From: Hydractinia symbiolongicarpus
Lineage: Eukaryota > Cnidaria > Hydrozoa > Anthoathecata > Hydractiniidae
Length of the DNA stretch: 64,000 nucleotides
NCBI RefSeq assembly: GCF_029227915.1
Contig: NC_079887.1
Span: forward strand, 3,968,001-4,032,000
Reading direction: 5' to 3'
Shown: positions 37,140 through 48,863 of the stretch, in pieces
Layout of the letters: each line of letters starts with the position of its first letter
How positions within the stretch are numbered: position 1 is the stretch's first letter
The notes under the pieces: model-generated
Told to the model about the DNA's origin: nothing
Seen by the model: the letters and a program-made list of their open reading frames with translations, nothing else
Database searches by the model: none
Position numbers and translations under genes: made by a program

Positions 37140-40100
37140 CCGGCAAACAAAAACCCGCGATTTCCCGTAAATCCCGGGCTTGGCCCGTATAGTCGAATGT
37201 TTACAAAGAAAGTACCCAGGGAGTAAACTCATTTCCCGAACGATTTTTCAAATTATTTTTGCACCACTAGAACGAATGAGACTTGTAGTTTTCAAAAATG
37301 ATTTCATTTTTGATGAGACGCTGAATAAAAGAAGTTTAATCGCCGGCAAACGAAAACCTGCGATTTCCCGTAAATCTTGGACTCGGCCCGTATAGTCAAA
37401 AGTATACAAACAAAGTACCCAGGGAGTAAACTCATTTCCTGATCGATTTTTTATATTATTATTTCACCCCTAAAGCCCATGAGACTTGTAGTTTTTAAAA
37501 ATGTTTTCTTTTTTGATGAGACGCTGAATAAAAGGAGTTTAATCGCCGGCAAACGAAAACCCGCCATTTCCCGTAAACCCCGGACTCGGTCCCTATAGTC
37601 AAAAGTATACAAAGAAAGTAACCAGGGAGTAAACTCATTTCCCGAACGATTTTTTGAATTATTTTTTCACCACTAAAACGCATGAGACTTGTAGTTTTCA
37701 AAAATGTTTTCATTTTTGATGAGACGCTGAATAAAAGAAGTTTAATCGCCGGCAAAGGAAAACCCGCGACTTCCCGTAAATCCCGGACTCGGCCCGTATA
37801 GTCAAAAGTATACAAAGAAAGTACCCAGGGAGTAAACTCATTTCCCGAACGATTTTTTAAATTATTTTTTCACCACTAAAACGCATGGGACTTGTAGTTT
37901 TCAGAAATGTTTTCATTTTTGATGAGACGCTTAATAAAAGTGGTTTAATCGCCGGCAAACGAAAATCCGCGATTTCCGTAAATCCCGGGCTTGGCCCGTA
38001 TAGTCGAATGTATACAAACAAAGTACCCAGGGAGTAAACTCATTTCCCGAACGATTTTTTGAATTATTTTTTCACCACTAAAACGCATGAGACTTGTAGT
38101 TTTCAAAAATGTTTTCATTTTTGATGAGACGCTGAATAAAAGAAGTTTAATCGCCGGCAAAGGAAAACCCGCGACTTCCCGTAAATCCCGGACTCGGCCC
38201 GTATAGTCAAAAGTATACAAAGAAAGTACCCAGGGAGTAAACTCATTTCCCGAACGATTTTTTAAATTATTTTTTCACCACTAAAACGCATGGGACTTGT
38301 AGTTTTCAGAAATGTTTTCATTTTTGATGAGACGCTTAATAAAAGTGGTTTAATCGCCGGCAAACGTAAACCCGCGATTTCCCGTAAATCCCGGGCTTGG
38401 CCCGTATAGTCGAATGTATACAAAGAAAGTACCCAGGGAGTAAACTCATTTCCCGAACGATTTTTTAAATTATTTTTTCACCACTAAAACGCATGAGACT
38501 TGTAGGTTTCAAAAATGTTTTCATTTTTGATCCGACGCTGAATAAAAGAAGTTTAATCGCCGGCAAACGAAAACTCGCGATTTCCCGTAAATCCCGGGCT
38601 TGGCCGGTATAGTCAAAAGTATACAAAGAAAGTACCCAGGGAGTAAACTGATTTCCCGAACGATTTTTTAAATTATTTTTTCACCACTAAAACGCATGAG
38701 ACTTGTAGTTTTCAAAAGTGTTTTCATTTTTGATGAGACGCTGAATAAAAGAAGTTTTATCGCCGGCAAACGAAAACCCGCGATTTCCCGTAAATCCCGG
38801 GCTTCGCCCGTATAGTTGAATACATATAAAGAAAGTACCCAGGGAGTAAACTGATTTTCCGAACGATTTTTCAAATTATTTTTGCACCACTAGAACGAAT
38901 GAGACTTGTAGTTTTCAAAAATGTTTTCATTTTTGATGAGACGCTGAATAAAAGAAGTTTAATCGCCGGCAGAGGAAAACCCGCGACTTCCCGTAAATCC
39001 CGGACTCGGCCCGTATAGTCAAAAGTATACAAAGAAAGTACCCAGGGAGTAAACTCATTTCCCGAACGATTTTTTAAATTATTTTTTCACCACTAAAACG
39101 CATGGGACTTGTAGTTTTCAGAAATGTTTTTATTTTTGATGAGACGCTGAATAAAAGAAGTTTAATCGCCGGCAAAGGAAAACCCGCGACTTCCCGTAAA
39201 TCCCGGACTCGGCCCGTATAGTCAAAAGTATACAAAGAAAGTACCCAGGGAGTAAACTCATTTCCCGAACGATTTTTTAAATTATTTTTTCACCACTAAA
39301 ACGCATGGGACTTGTAGTTTTCAGAAATGTTTTCATTTTTGATGAGACCCTTAATAAAAGTGGTTTAGTCGCCGGCAAACGAAAACCCGCGATTTCCCGT
39401 AAATCCCGGGCTTGGCCCGTATAGTCAAAAGTATACAAAGAAAGTAACCAGGGAGTAAACTCATTTCCCGAACGATTTTTTAAATTATTTTTTCACCACT
39501 AAAACGCATGAGACTTGTAGTTTTCAAAAATGTTTTCATTTTTGATGAGACGCCTGATAAAAAAAGTTTAATCGCCGGCAAACGAAAACCCGCGACTTCC
39601 CGTAAATCCCGGACTCGGCCCGTATAGTCAAAAGTATACAAAGAAAGTACCCAGGGAGTAAACTCATTTCCCGAACGATTTTTTAAATTATTTTTTCACC
39701 ACTAAAACGCATGGGACTTGTAGTTTTCAGAAATGTTTTCATTTTTGATGAGACACTTAATAAAAGTGGTTTAATCGCCGGCAAACGAAAACCCGCGATT
39801 TCCCGTAAATCCCGGGCTTGGCCCGTATAGTCGAATGTTTACAAAGAAAGTACCCAGGGAGTAAACTCATTTCCCGAACGATTTTTTAAATTATTTTTTC
39901 ACCACTAAAACGCATGAGACTTGTATTTTTCAAAAGTGTTTTCATTTTTGATGAGACGCTGAATTAAAGAAGTTTAATTGCCGGCAAACAAAAACCCGCG
40001 ATTTCTCGTAAATCCCGGGCTTCGCCCGTATAGTTGAATGTATGTAAAGAAAGTACCCAGGGAGTAAACTGATTTCCCGAACGATTTTTCAAATTATTTT

Positions 40101-41807
40101 TGCACCACTAGAATGAATGAGACTTGTAGTTTTCAAAAATGATTTCATTTTTGATGAGACGCTGAATAAAAGAAGTTTAATCGCCGGCAAACGAAAACCT
40201 GCGATTTCCCGTAAATCTTGGACTCGGCCCGTATAGTCAAAAGTATACAAACAAAGTACCCAGGGAGTAAACTCATTTCCTGATCGATTTTTTATATTAT
40301 TATTTCACCCCTAAAGCCCATGAGACTTGTAGTTTTTAAAAATGTTTTCATTTTTGATGAGACGCTGAATAAAAGGAGTTTAATCGCCGGCAAACGAAAA
40401 CCCGCCATTTCCCGTAAACCCCGGACTCGGTCCGTATAGTCAAAAGTATACAAAGAAAGTAACCAGGGAGTAAACTCATTTCCCGAACGATTTTTTGAAT
40501 TATTTTTTCACCACTAAAACGCATGAGACTTGTAGTTTTCAAAAATGTTTTCATTTTTGATGAGACGCTGAATAAAAGAAGTTTAATCGCCGGCAAAGGA
40601 AAACCCGCGACTTCCCGTAAATCCCGGACTCGGCCAGTATAGTCAAAAGTATACAAAGAAAGTACCCAGGGAGTAAACTCATTTCCCGAACGATTTTTTA
40701 AATTATTTTTTCACCACTAAAACGCATGGGACTTGTAGTTTTTAGAAATGTTTTCATTTTTGATGAGACGCTTAATAAAAGTGGTTTAATCGCCGGCAAA
40801 CGTAAACACGCGATTTCCCGTAAATCCCGGGCTTGGCCCGTATAGTCGAATGTATAAAAAGAAAGTACCCAGGGAGTAAACTCATTTCCCGAACGATTTT
40901 TTAAATTATTTTTTCACCACTAAAACGCATGAGACTTGTAGGTTTCAAAAATGTTTTCATTTTTGATCCGACGCTGAATAAAAGAAGTTTAATCGCCGGC
41001 AAACGAAAACTCGCGATTTCCCGTAAATCCCGGGCTTGGCCGGTATAGTCAAAAGTATACAAAGAAAGTACCCAGGGAGTAAACTGATTTCCCGAACGAT
41101 TTTTTAAATTATTTTTTCACCACTAAAACGCATGAGACTTGTAGTTTTCAAAAGTGTTTTCATTTTTGATGAGACGCTGAATAAAAGAAGTTTTATCGCC
41201 GGCAAACGAAAACCCGCGATTTCCTCTAAATCCCGGGCTTGGCCCGTATAGTTGAATGTATATAAAGAAAGTACCCAGGGAGTAAACTCATTTCCAAAAC
41301 GATTTTTTAAAGTATCTTTTCACCACTAAAACGCATGAGACTTGTAGTTTTTAAAAATGTTTTCATTTTTGATGAGACGCTGAATAAAAGGAGTTTAATC
41401 GCCGGCAAACGAAAACCCGCCATTTCCCGTAAACCCCGGACTCGGTCCGTATAGTCAAAAGTATACAAACAAAATACCCAGGGAGTAAACTCATTTCCCG
41501 AACGATTTTTTATATTATTATTTCATCCCTAAAGCCCATGAGACTTGTAGTTTATAAAAATGTTTTCATTTTTGATGAGACGCTGAATAAAAGGAGTTTA
41601 ATCGCCGGCAAACGAAAACCCGCCATTTCCCGTAAACCCCGGACTCGGTCCGTATAGTCAAAAGTATACAAAGAAAGTAACCAGGGAGTAAACTCATTTC
41701 CCGAACGATTTTTTAAATTATTTTTTCACCACTAAAACGCATGAGACTTGTAGTTTTCAAAAATGTTTTCATTTTTGATGAGACGCTGAATAAAAAAAGT
41801 TTAATCG

Positions 41808-42010
41808 CCGGCAAATGAAAACCCGCGACTTCCCGTAAATCCCGGACTCGGCCCGTATAGTCAAAAGTATACAAAGAAGGTACCCAGGGAGTAAACTCAT
41901 TTCCCGAACGATTTTTTAAATTATTTTTTCACCACTAAAACGCATGAGACTTGTAGTTTTCAGAAATGTTTTCATTTTTGATGAGACACTTAATAAAAGT
42001 GGTTTAATCG
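41808..42010 (+). repeat. Monomer class B (exemplar)
   Basis: Diagnostic bases are T9 (CAAATGAAAAC), C22 (GCGACTTCCCG), A39/C42 with C45 kept (CGGACTCGGCCCG) and, in this sub-lineage, G72 (AAGAAGGTACCC). The 3' part often reads TTTTCAGAAATG. Other sub-lineages have CAAAGGAAAAC (37.7-47.6 kb) or CTTCCTGTAAATCCAGG, called B' here (12.4-20.5 kb, 30.4 kb, 32.7 kb). It usually follows A and precedes C. Confidence 0.88.
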
Positions 42011-42172
42011 CCGGCAAACGAAAACCCGCGATTTCCCGTAAATGCCGGGCTGGGCCGTATAGTCGAATGTTTACAAAGAAAGTACCCAGGGAGTAAACTC
42101 ATTTCCCGAACGATTTTTTTTTCAAAAGTGTTTTCAATTTTGATGAGACGCTGAATTAAAGAAGTTTAATTG
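42011..42172 (+). repeat. Truncated class C monomer (162 bp, 40-bp internal deletion)
   Basis: The only grossly short unit. After CCCGAACGA at 42105-42113 the sequence runs straight through nine T into CAAAAGTG. Compared with neighbouring C units, 40 bp is missing, including the TTTTTTCACCACTAAAACGC and GAGACTTGTA parts. The break lies between two T-runs, consistent with slippage or microhomology-mediated deletion. The same unit has a 1-bp loss at GGGCTGGGCCGT (42048-42058), so 203 - 1 - 40 = 162. Confidence 0.95.
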
Positions 42173-42323
42173 CCGGCAAACAAAAACCCGCGATTTCCCG
42201 TAAATCCCGAGCTTCGCCCGTATAGTTGAATGTATATAAAGAAAGTACCCAGGGAGTAAACTGATTTCCCGAACGATTTTTCAAATTATTTTTGCACCAC
42301 TAGAACGAATGAGACTTGTAGTT

Positions 42324-45300
42324 TTCAAAAATGATTTCATTTTTGATGAGACGCTGAATAAAAGAAGTTTAATCGCCGGCAAACGAAAACCTGCGATTTC
42401 CCGTAAATCTTGGACTCGGCCCGTATAGTCAAAAGTATACAAACAAAGTACCCAGGGAGTAAACTCATTTCCCGATCGATTTTTTATATTATTGTTTCAC
42501 CCCTAAAGCCCATGAGACTTGTAGTTTTCAGAAATGTTTTCATTTTTGATGAGACGCTGAATAAAAGGAGTTTAATCGCCGGCAAAAGAAAACCCGCCAT
42601 TTCCCGTAAACCCCGGACTCGGTCCGTATAGTCAAAAGTATACAAAGAAAGTAACCAGGGAGTAAACTCATTTCCCGAACGATTTTTTAAATTATTTTTT
42701 CACCACTAAAACGCATGAGACTTGTAGTTTTCAAAAATGTTTCATTTTTGATGAGACGCTGAATAAAAGAAGTTTAATCGCCGGCAAAGGAAAACCCGCG
42801 AGTTCCCGTAAATCCCGGACTCGGCCCGTATAGTCAAAAGTATACAAAGAAAGTACCCAGGCAGTAAACTCATTTCCCGAACGACTTTTTAAATTATTTT
42901 TTCACCACTAAAACGCATGGGACTTGTAGTTTTCAGAAATGTTTTCATTTTTGATGAGACGCTTAATAAAAGTGGTTTAATCGCCGGCAAACGTAAACCC
43001 GCGATTTCCCGTAAATCCCGGGCTTGGCCCGTATAGTCGAATGTATACAAAGAAAGTACCCAGGGAGTAAACTTATTTCCCGAACGATTTTTTAAATTAT
43101 TTTTTCACCACTAAAACGCATGAGACTTGTAGGTTTCAAAAATGTTTTCATTTTTGATTCGACGCTGAATAAAAGAAGTTTAATCGCCGGCAAACGAAAA
43201 CTCGCGATTTCCCGTAAATCCCGGGCTTGGCCGGTATAGTCAAAAGTATACAAAGAAAGTACCCAGGGAGTAAACTGATTTCCCGAACGATTTCTTAAAT
43301 TATTTTTTCACCACTAAAACGCATGAGACTTGTAGTTTTCAAAAGTGTTTTCATTTTTGATGAGACGCTGAATAAAAGAAGTTTTATCGCCGGCAAACGA
43401 AAACCCGCGATTTCCCGTAAATCCCGGGCTTGGCTTGTATAGTTGAATGTATATAAAGAAAGTACCCAGGGAGTAAACTCATTTCCAAAACGATTTTTTA
43501 AAGTATCTTTTCACCACTAAAACGCATGAGACTTGTAGTTTTTAAAAATGTTTTCAATTTTGATGAGACGCTGAATTAAAGAAGTTTAATTGCCGGCAAA
43601 CAAAAACCCGCGATTTCCCGTAAATCCCGAGCTTCGCCCGTATAGTTGAATGTATATAAAGAAAGTACCCAGGGAGTAAACTGATTTCCCGAACGATTTT
43701 TCAAATTATTTTTGCACCACTAGAACGAATGAGACTTGTAGTTTTCAAAAATGATTTCATTTTTGATGAGACGCTGAATAAAAGAAGTTTAATCGCCGGC
43801 AAACGAAAACCTGCGATTTCCCGTAAATTTTGGACTCGGCCCGTATAGTCAAAAGTATACAAACAAAGTACCCAGGGAGTAAACTCATTTCCCGATCGAT
43901 TTTTTATATTATTGTTTCACCCTAAAGCCCATGAGACTTGTAGTTTTCAGAAATGTTTTCATTTTTGATGAGACGCTGAATAAAAGGAGTTTAATCGCCG
44001 GCAAACGAAAACCGCCATTTCCCGTAAACCCCGGACTCGGTCCGTATAGTCAAAAGTATACAAAGAAAGTAACCAGGGAGTAAACTCATTTCCCGAACGA
44101 TTTTTTGAATTATTTTTTCACCACTAAAACGCATGAGACTTGTAGTTTTCAAAAATGTTTTCATTTTTGATGAGACGCTGAATAAAAGAAGTTTAATCGC
44201 CGGCAAAGGAAAACCCGCGACTTCCCGTAAATCCCGGACTCGGCCCGTATAGTCAAAAGTATACAAAGAAAGTACCCAGGGAGTAAACTCATTTCCCGAA
44301 CGATTTTTTAAATTATTTTTTCACCACTAAAACGCATGGGACTTGTAGTTTTCAGAAATGATTTCATTTTTGATGAGACGCTGAATAAAAGAAGTTTAAT
44401 CGCCGGCAAACGAAAACCTGCGATTTCCCGTAAATCTTGGACTCGGCCCGTATAGTCAAAAGTATACAAACAAAGTACCCAGGGAGTAAACTCATTTCCC
44501 GATCGATTTTTTATATTATTGTTTCACCCCTAAAGCCCATGAGACTTGTAGTTTTCAGAAATGTTTTCATTTTTGATGAGACGCTGAATAAAAGGAGTTT
44601 AATCGCCGGCAAAAGAAAACCCGCCATTTCCCGTAAACCCCGGACTCGGTCCGTATAGTCAAAAGTATACAAAGAAAGTAACCAGGGAGTAAACTCATTT
44701 CCCGAACGATTTTTTAAATTATTTTTTCACCACTAAAACGCATGAGACTTGTAGTTTTCAAAAATGTTTCATTTTTGATGAGACGCTGAATAAAAGAAGT
44801 TTAATCGCCGGCAAAGGAAAACCCGCGAGTTCCCGTAAATCCCGGACTCGGCCCGTATAGTCAAAAGTATACAAAGAAAGTAACCAGGCAGTAAACTCAT
44901 TTCCCGAACGACTTTTTAAATTATTTTTTCACCACTAAAACGCATGGGACTTGTAGTTTTCAGAAATGTTTTCATTTTTGATGAGACGCTTAATAAAAGT
45001 GGTTTAATCGCCGGCAAACGTAAACCCGCGATTTCCCGTAAATCCCGGGCTTGGCCCGTATAGTCGAATGTATACAAAGAAAGTACCCAGGGAGTAAACT
45101 TATTTCCCGAACGATTTTTTAAATTATTTTTTCACCACTAAAACGCATGAGACTTGTAGGTTTCAAAAATGTTTTCATTTTTGATTCGACGCTGAATAAA
45201 AGAAGTTTAATCGCCGGCAAACGAAAACTCGCGATTTCCCGTAAATCCCGGGCTTGGCCGGTATAGTCAAAAGTATACAAAGAAAGTACCCAGGGAGTAA

Positions 45301-46377
45301 ACTGATTTCCCGAACGATTTCTTAAATTATTTTTTCACCACTAAAACGCATGAGACTTGTAGTTTTCAAAAGTGTTTTCATTTTTGATGAGACGCTGAAT
45401 AAAAGAAGTTTTATCGCCGGCAAACGAAAACCCGCGATTTCCCGTAAATCCCGGGCTTGGCCTGTATAGTTGAATGTATATAAAGAAAGTACCCAGGGAG
45501 TAAACTCATTTCCAAAACGATTTTTTAAAGTATCTTTTCACCACTAAAACGCATGAGACTTGTAGTTTTTAAAAATGTTTTCAATTTTGATGAGACGCTG
45601 AATTAAAGAAGTTTAATTGCCGGCAAACAAAAACCCGCGATTTCCCGTAAATCCCGAGCTTCGCCCGTATAGTTGAATGTATATAAAGAAAGTACCCAGG
45701 GAGTAAACTGATTTCCCGAACGATTTTTCAAATTATTTTTGCACCACTAGAACGAATGAGACTTGTAGTTTTCAAAAATGATTTCATTTTTGATGAGACG
45801 CTGAATAAAAGAAGTTTAATCGCCGGCAAACGAAAACCTGCGATTTCCCGTAAATTTTGGACTCGGCCCGTATAGTCAAAAGTATACAAACAAAGTACCC
45901 AGGGAGTAAACTCATTTCCCGATCGATTTTTTATATTATTGTTTCACCCTAAAGCCCATGAGACTTGTAGTTTTCAGAAATGTTTTCATTTTTGATGAGA
46001 CGCTGAATAAAAGGAGTTTAATCGCCGGCAAACGAAAACCGCCATTTCCCGTAAACCCCGGACTCGGTCCGTATAGTCAAAAGTATACAAAGAAAGTAAC
46101 CAGGGAGTAAACTCATTTCCCGAACGATTTTTTGAATTATTTTTTCACCACTAAAACGCATGAGACTTGTAGTTTTCAAAAATGTTTTCATTTTTGATGA
46201 GACGCTGAATAAAAGAAGTTTAATCGCCGGCAAAGGAAAACCCGCGACTTCCCGTAAATCCCGGACTCGGCCCGTATAGTCAAAAGTATACAAAGAAAGT
46301 ACCCAGGGAGTAAACTCATTTCCCGAACGATTTTTTAAATTATTTTTTCACCACTAAAACGCATGGGACTTGTAGTT
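42324..46377 (+). repeat. 2027-bp tandem HOR duplication (10 units, two copies)
   Basis: Copy 1 is about 42324-44350 and copy 2 about 44351-46377. The offset 2027 equals 10 x 203 minus three inherited 1-bp deletions: AAAATGTTTCATTT (42737, 44764), TTTCACCCTAAAG (43918, 45945) and GAAAACCGCC (44010, 46037). Differences seen: GTACCCAGGCAG at 42854 versus GTAACCAGGCAG at 44880, and GGCTTGTATAG at 43432 versus GGCCTGTATAG at 45459. Confidence 0.9.
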
Positions 46378-48154
46378 TTCAGAAATGTTTTCATTTTTGA
46401 TGAGACGCTTAATAAAAGTGGTTTAATCGCCGGCAAACGTAAACCCGCGATTTCCCGTAAATCCCGGGCTTGGCCCGTATAGTCGAATGTATACAAAGAA
46501 AGTACCCAGGGAGTAAACTTATTTCCCGAACGATTTTTTAAATTATTTTTTCACCACTAAAACGCATGAGACTTGTAGGTTTCAAAAATGTTTTCATTTT
46601 TGATTCGACGCTGAATAAAAGAAGTTTAATCGCCGGCAAACGAAAACTCGCGATTTCCCGTAAATCCCGGGCTTGGCCGGTATAGTCAAAAGTATACAAA
46701 GAAAGTACCCAGGGAGTAAACTGATTTCCCGAACGATTTCTTAAATTATTTTTTCACCACTAAAACGCATGAGACTTGTAGTTTTCAAAAGTGTTTTCAT
46801 TTTTGATGAGACGCTGAATAAAAGAAGTTTTATCGCCGGCAAACGAAAACCCGCGATTTCCCGTAAATCCCGGGCTTGGCCTGTATAGTTGAATGTATAT
46901 AAAGAAAGTACCCAGGGAGTAAACTCATTTCCAAAACGATTTTTTAAAGTATCTTTTCACCACTAAAACGCATGAGACTTGTAGTTTTTAAAAATGTTTT
47001 CAATTTTGATGAGACGCTGAATTAAAGAAGTTTAATTGCCGGCAAACAAAAACCCGCGATTTCCCGTAAATCCCGAGCTTCGCCCGTATAGTTGAATGTA
47101 TATAAAGAAAGTACCCAGGGAGTAAACTGATTTCCCGAACGATTTTTCAAATTATTTTTGCACCACTAGAACGAATGAGACTTGTAGTTTTCAAAAATGA
47201 TTTCATTTTTGATGAGACGCTGAATAAAAGAAGTTTAATCGCCGGCAAACGAAAACCTGCGATTTCCCGTAAATTTTGGACTCGGCCCGTATAGTCAAAA
47301 GTATACAAACAAAGTACCCAGGGAGTAAACTCATTTCCCGATCGATTTTTTATATTATTGTTTCACCCTAAAGCCCATGAGACTTGTAGTTTTCAGAAAT
47401 GTTTTCATTTTTGATGAGACGCTGAATAAAAGGAGTTTAATCGCCGGCAAACGAAAACCGCCATTTCCCGTAAACCCCGGACTCGGTCCGTATAGTCAAA
47501 AGTATACAAAGAAAGTAACCAGGGAGTAAACTCATTTCCCGAACGATTTTTTGAATTATTTTTTCACCACTAAAACGCATGAGACTTGTAGTTTTCAAAA
47601 ATGTTTTCATTTTTGATGAGACGCTGAATAAAAGAAGTTTAATCGCCGGCAAAGGAAAACCCGCGACTTCCCGTAAATCCCGGACTCGGCCCGTATAGTC
47701 AAAAGTATACAAAGAAAGTACCCAGGGAGTAAACTCATTTCCCGAACGATTTTTTAAATTATTTTTTCACCACTAAAACGCATGGGACTTGTAGTTTTCA
47801 GAAATGTTTTCATTTTTGATGAGACGCTTAATAAAAGTGGTTTAATCGCCGGCAAACGTAAACCCGCGATTTCCCGTAAATCCCGGGCTTGGCCCGTATA
47901 GTCGAATGTATACAAAGAAAGTACCCAGGGAGTAAACTTATTTCCCGAACGATTTTTTAAATTATTTTTTCACCACTAAAACGCATGAGACTTGTAGGTT
48001 TCAAAAATGTTTTCATTTTTGATTCGACGCTGAATAAAAGAAGTTTAATCGCCGGCAAACGAAAACTCGCGATTTCCCGTAAATCCCGGGCTTGGCCGGT
48101 ATAGTCAAAAGTATACAAAGAAAGTACCCAGGGAGTAAACTGATTTCCCGAACG
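44959..48154 (+). repeat. 1419-bp tandem HOR (7 units): two full copies plus partial third
   Basis: Copies are about 44959-46377 and 46378-47796, with a third from 47797 diverging near 48154 (CGATTTTTTAAA instead of CGATTTCTTAAA). The order is C-F-G-D-E-A-B with small boundary overlap. 1419 is 7 x 203 minus the two inherited 1-bp deletions in E (CACCCTAAAG) and A (AAAACCGCC). The segment 42932-44350 is a further related copy reached through the 2027-bp duplication. Confidence 0.9.
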
Positions 48155-48863
48155 ATTTTTTAAATTATTTTTTCACCACTAAAACGCATGAGACTTGTAG
48201 TTTTCAAAAGTGTTTTCATTTTTGATGAGACGCTGAATAAAAGAAGTTTTATCGCCGGCAAACGAAAACCCGCGATTTTCCGTAAATCCCGGGCTTGGCC
48301 CGTATAGTTGAATGTATATAAAGAAAGTACCCAGGGAGTAAACTCATTTCCAAAACGATTTTTTAAAGTATCTTTTCACCACTAAAACGCATGAGACTTG
48401 TAGTTTTTAAAAATGTTTTCATTTTTGATGAGACGCTGAATAAAAGGAGTTTAATCGCCGGCAAACGAAAACCCGCCATTTCCCGTAAACCCCGGACTCG
48501 GTCCGTATAGTCAAAAGTATACAAACAAAGTACCCAGGGAGTAAACTCATTTCCCGAACGATTTTTTATATTATTATTTCATCCCTAAAGCCCATGAGAC
48601 TTGTAGTTTATAAAAATGTTTTCATTTTTGATGAGACGCTGAATAAAAGGAGTTTAATCGCCGGCAAACGAAAACCCGCCATTTCCCGTAAACCCCGGAC
48701 TCGGTCCGTATAGTCAAAAGTATACAAAGAAAGTAACCAGGGAGTAAACTCATTTCCCGAACGATTTTTTAAATTATTTTTTCACCACTAAAACGCATGA
48801 GACTTGTAGTTTTCAAAAATGTTTTCATTTTTGATGGGACGCTGAATAAAAAAAGTTTAATCG

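Larger units (their letters stand above)
34503..42172 (+). repeat. Array domain 8: mixed 11-unit order
   Basis: Thirty-eight units: F-G-H-A-A-B-C-D-E-A-B-C-B-C-E-A-B-C-B-C-F-D-B-B-C-B-C-D-E-A-B-C-F-G-A-A-B-C. The stretch 40387-42578 shows A-B-C-F-G-A-A-B-C-D-E followed again by A, an 11-unit cycle. B-C pairs are locally amplified at 36533-37342 and 37749-38559. It ends with the 162-bp unit. Confidence 0.82.
42173..48863 (+). repeat. Array domain 9: young 2027-bp and 1419-bp HORs
   Basis: Thirty-three units in the order D-E-A-B-C-F-G-D-E-A-B-E-A-B-C-F-G-D-E-A-B-C-F-G-D-E-A-B-C-F-G-A-A. The G-to-D junction units carry a G-type body with TTTTCAATTTTGATGAG leading into D. F leaders read GATTCGACGC at 43156, 45183, 46602 and 48021. 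Seven of the seventeen 202-bp units before the amplified copies' end trace to only three deletion events in this domain. Confidence 0.87.

Noticed and set aside
37495-37815. Open reading frames of 64-106 codons on both strands, recurring along the window (for example 37495-37815 minus, 53972-54193 plus)
   Set aside because: They are readings of the satellite itself and recur wherever a monomer pair has the same class. The unit is 203 bp (not divisible by 3), so the frame changes at each unit; start and stop appear or vanish with single class-specific substitutions. No ribosome-binding, intron or domain evidence was seen.
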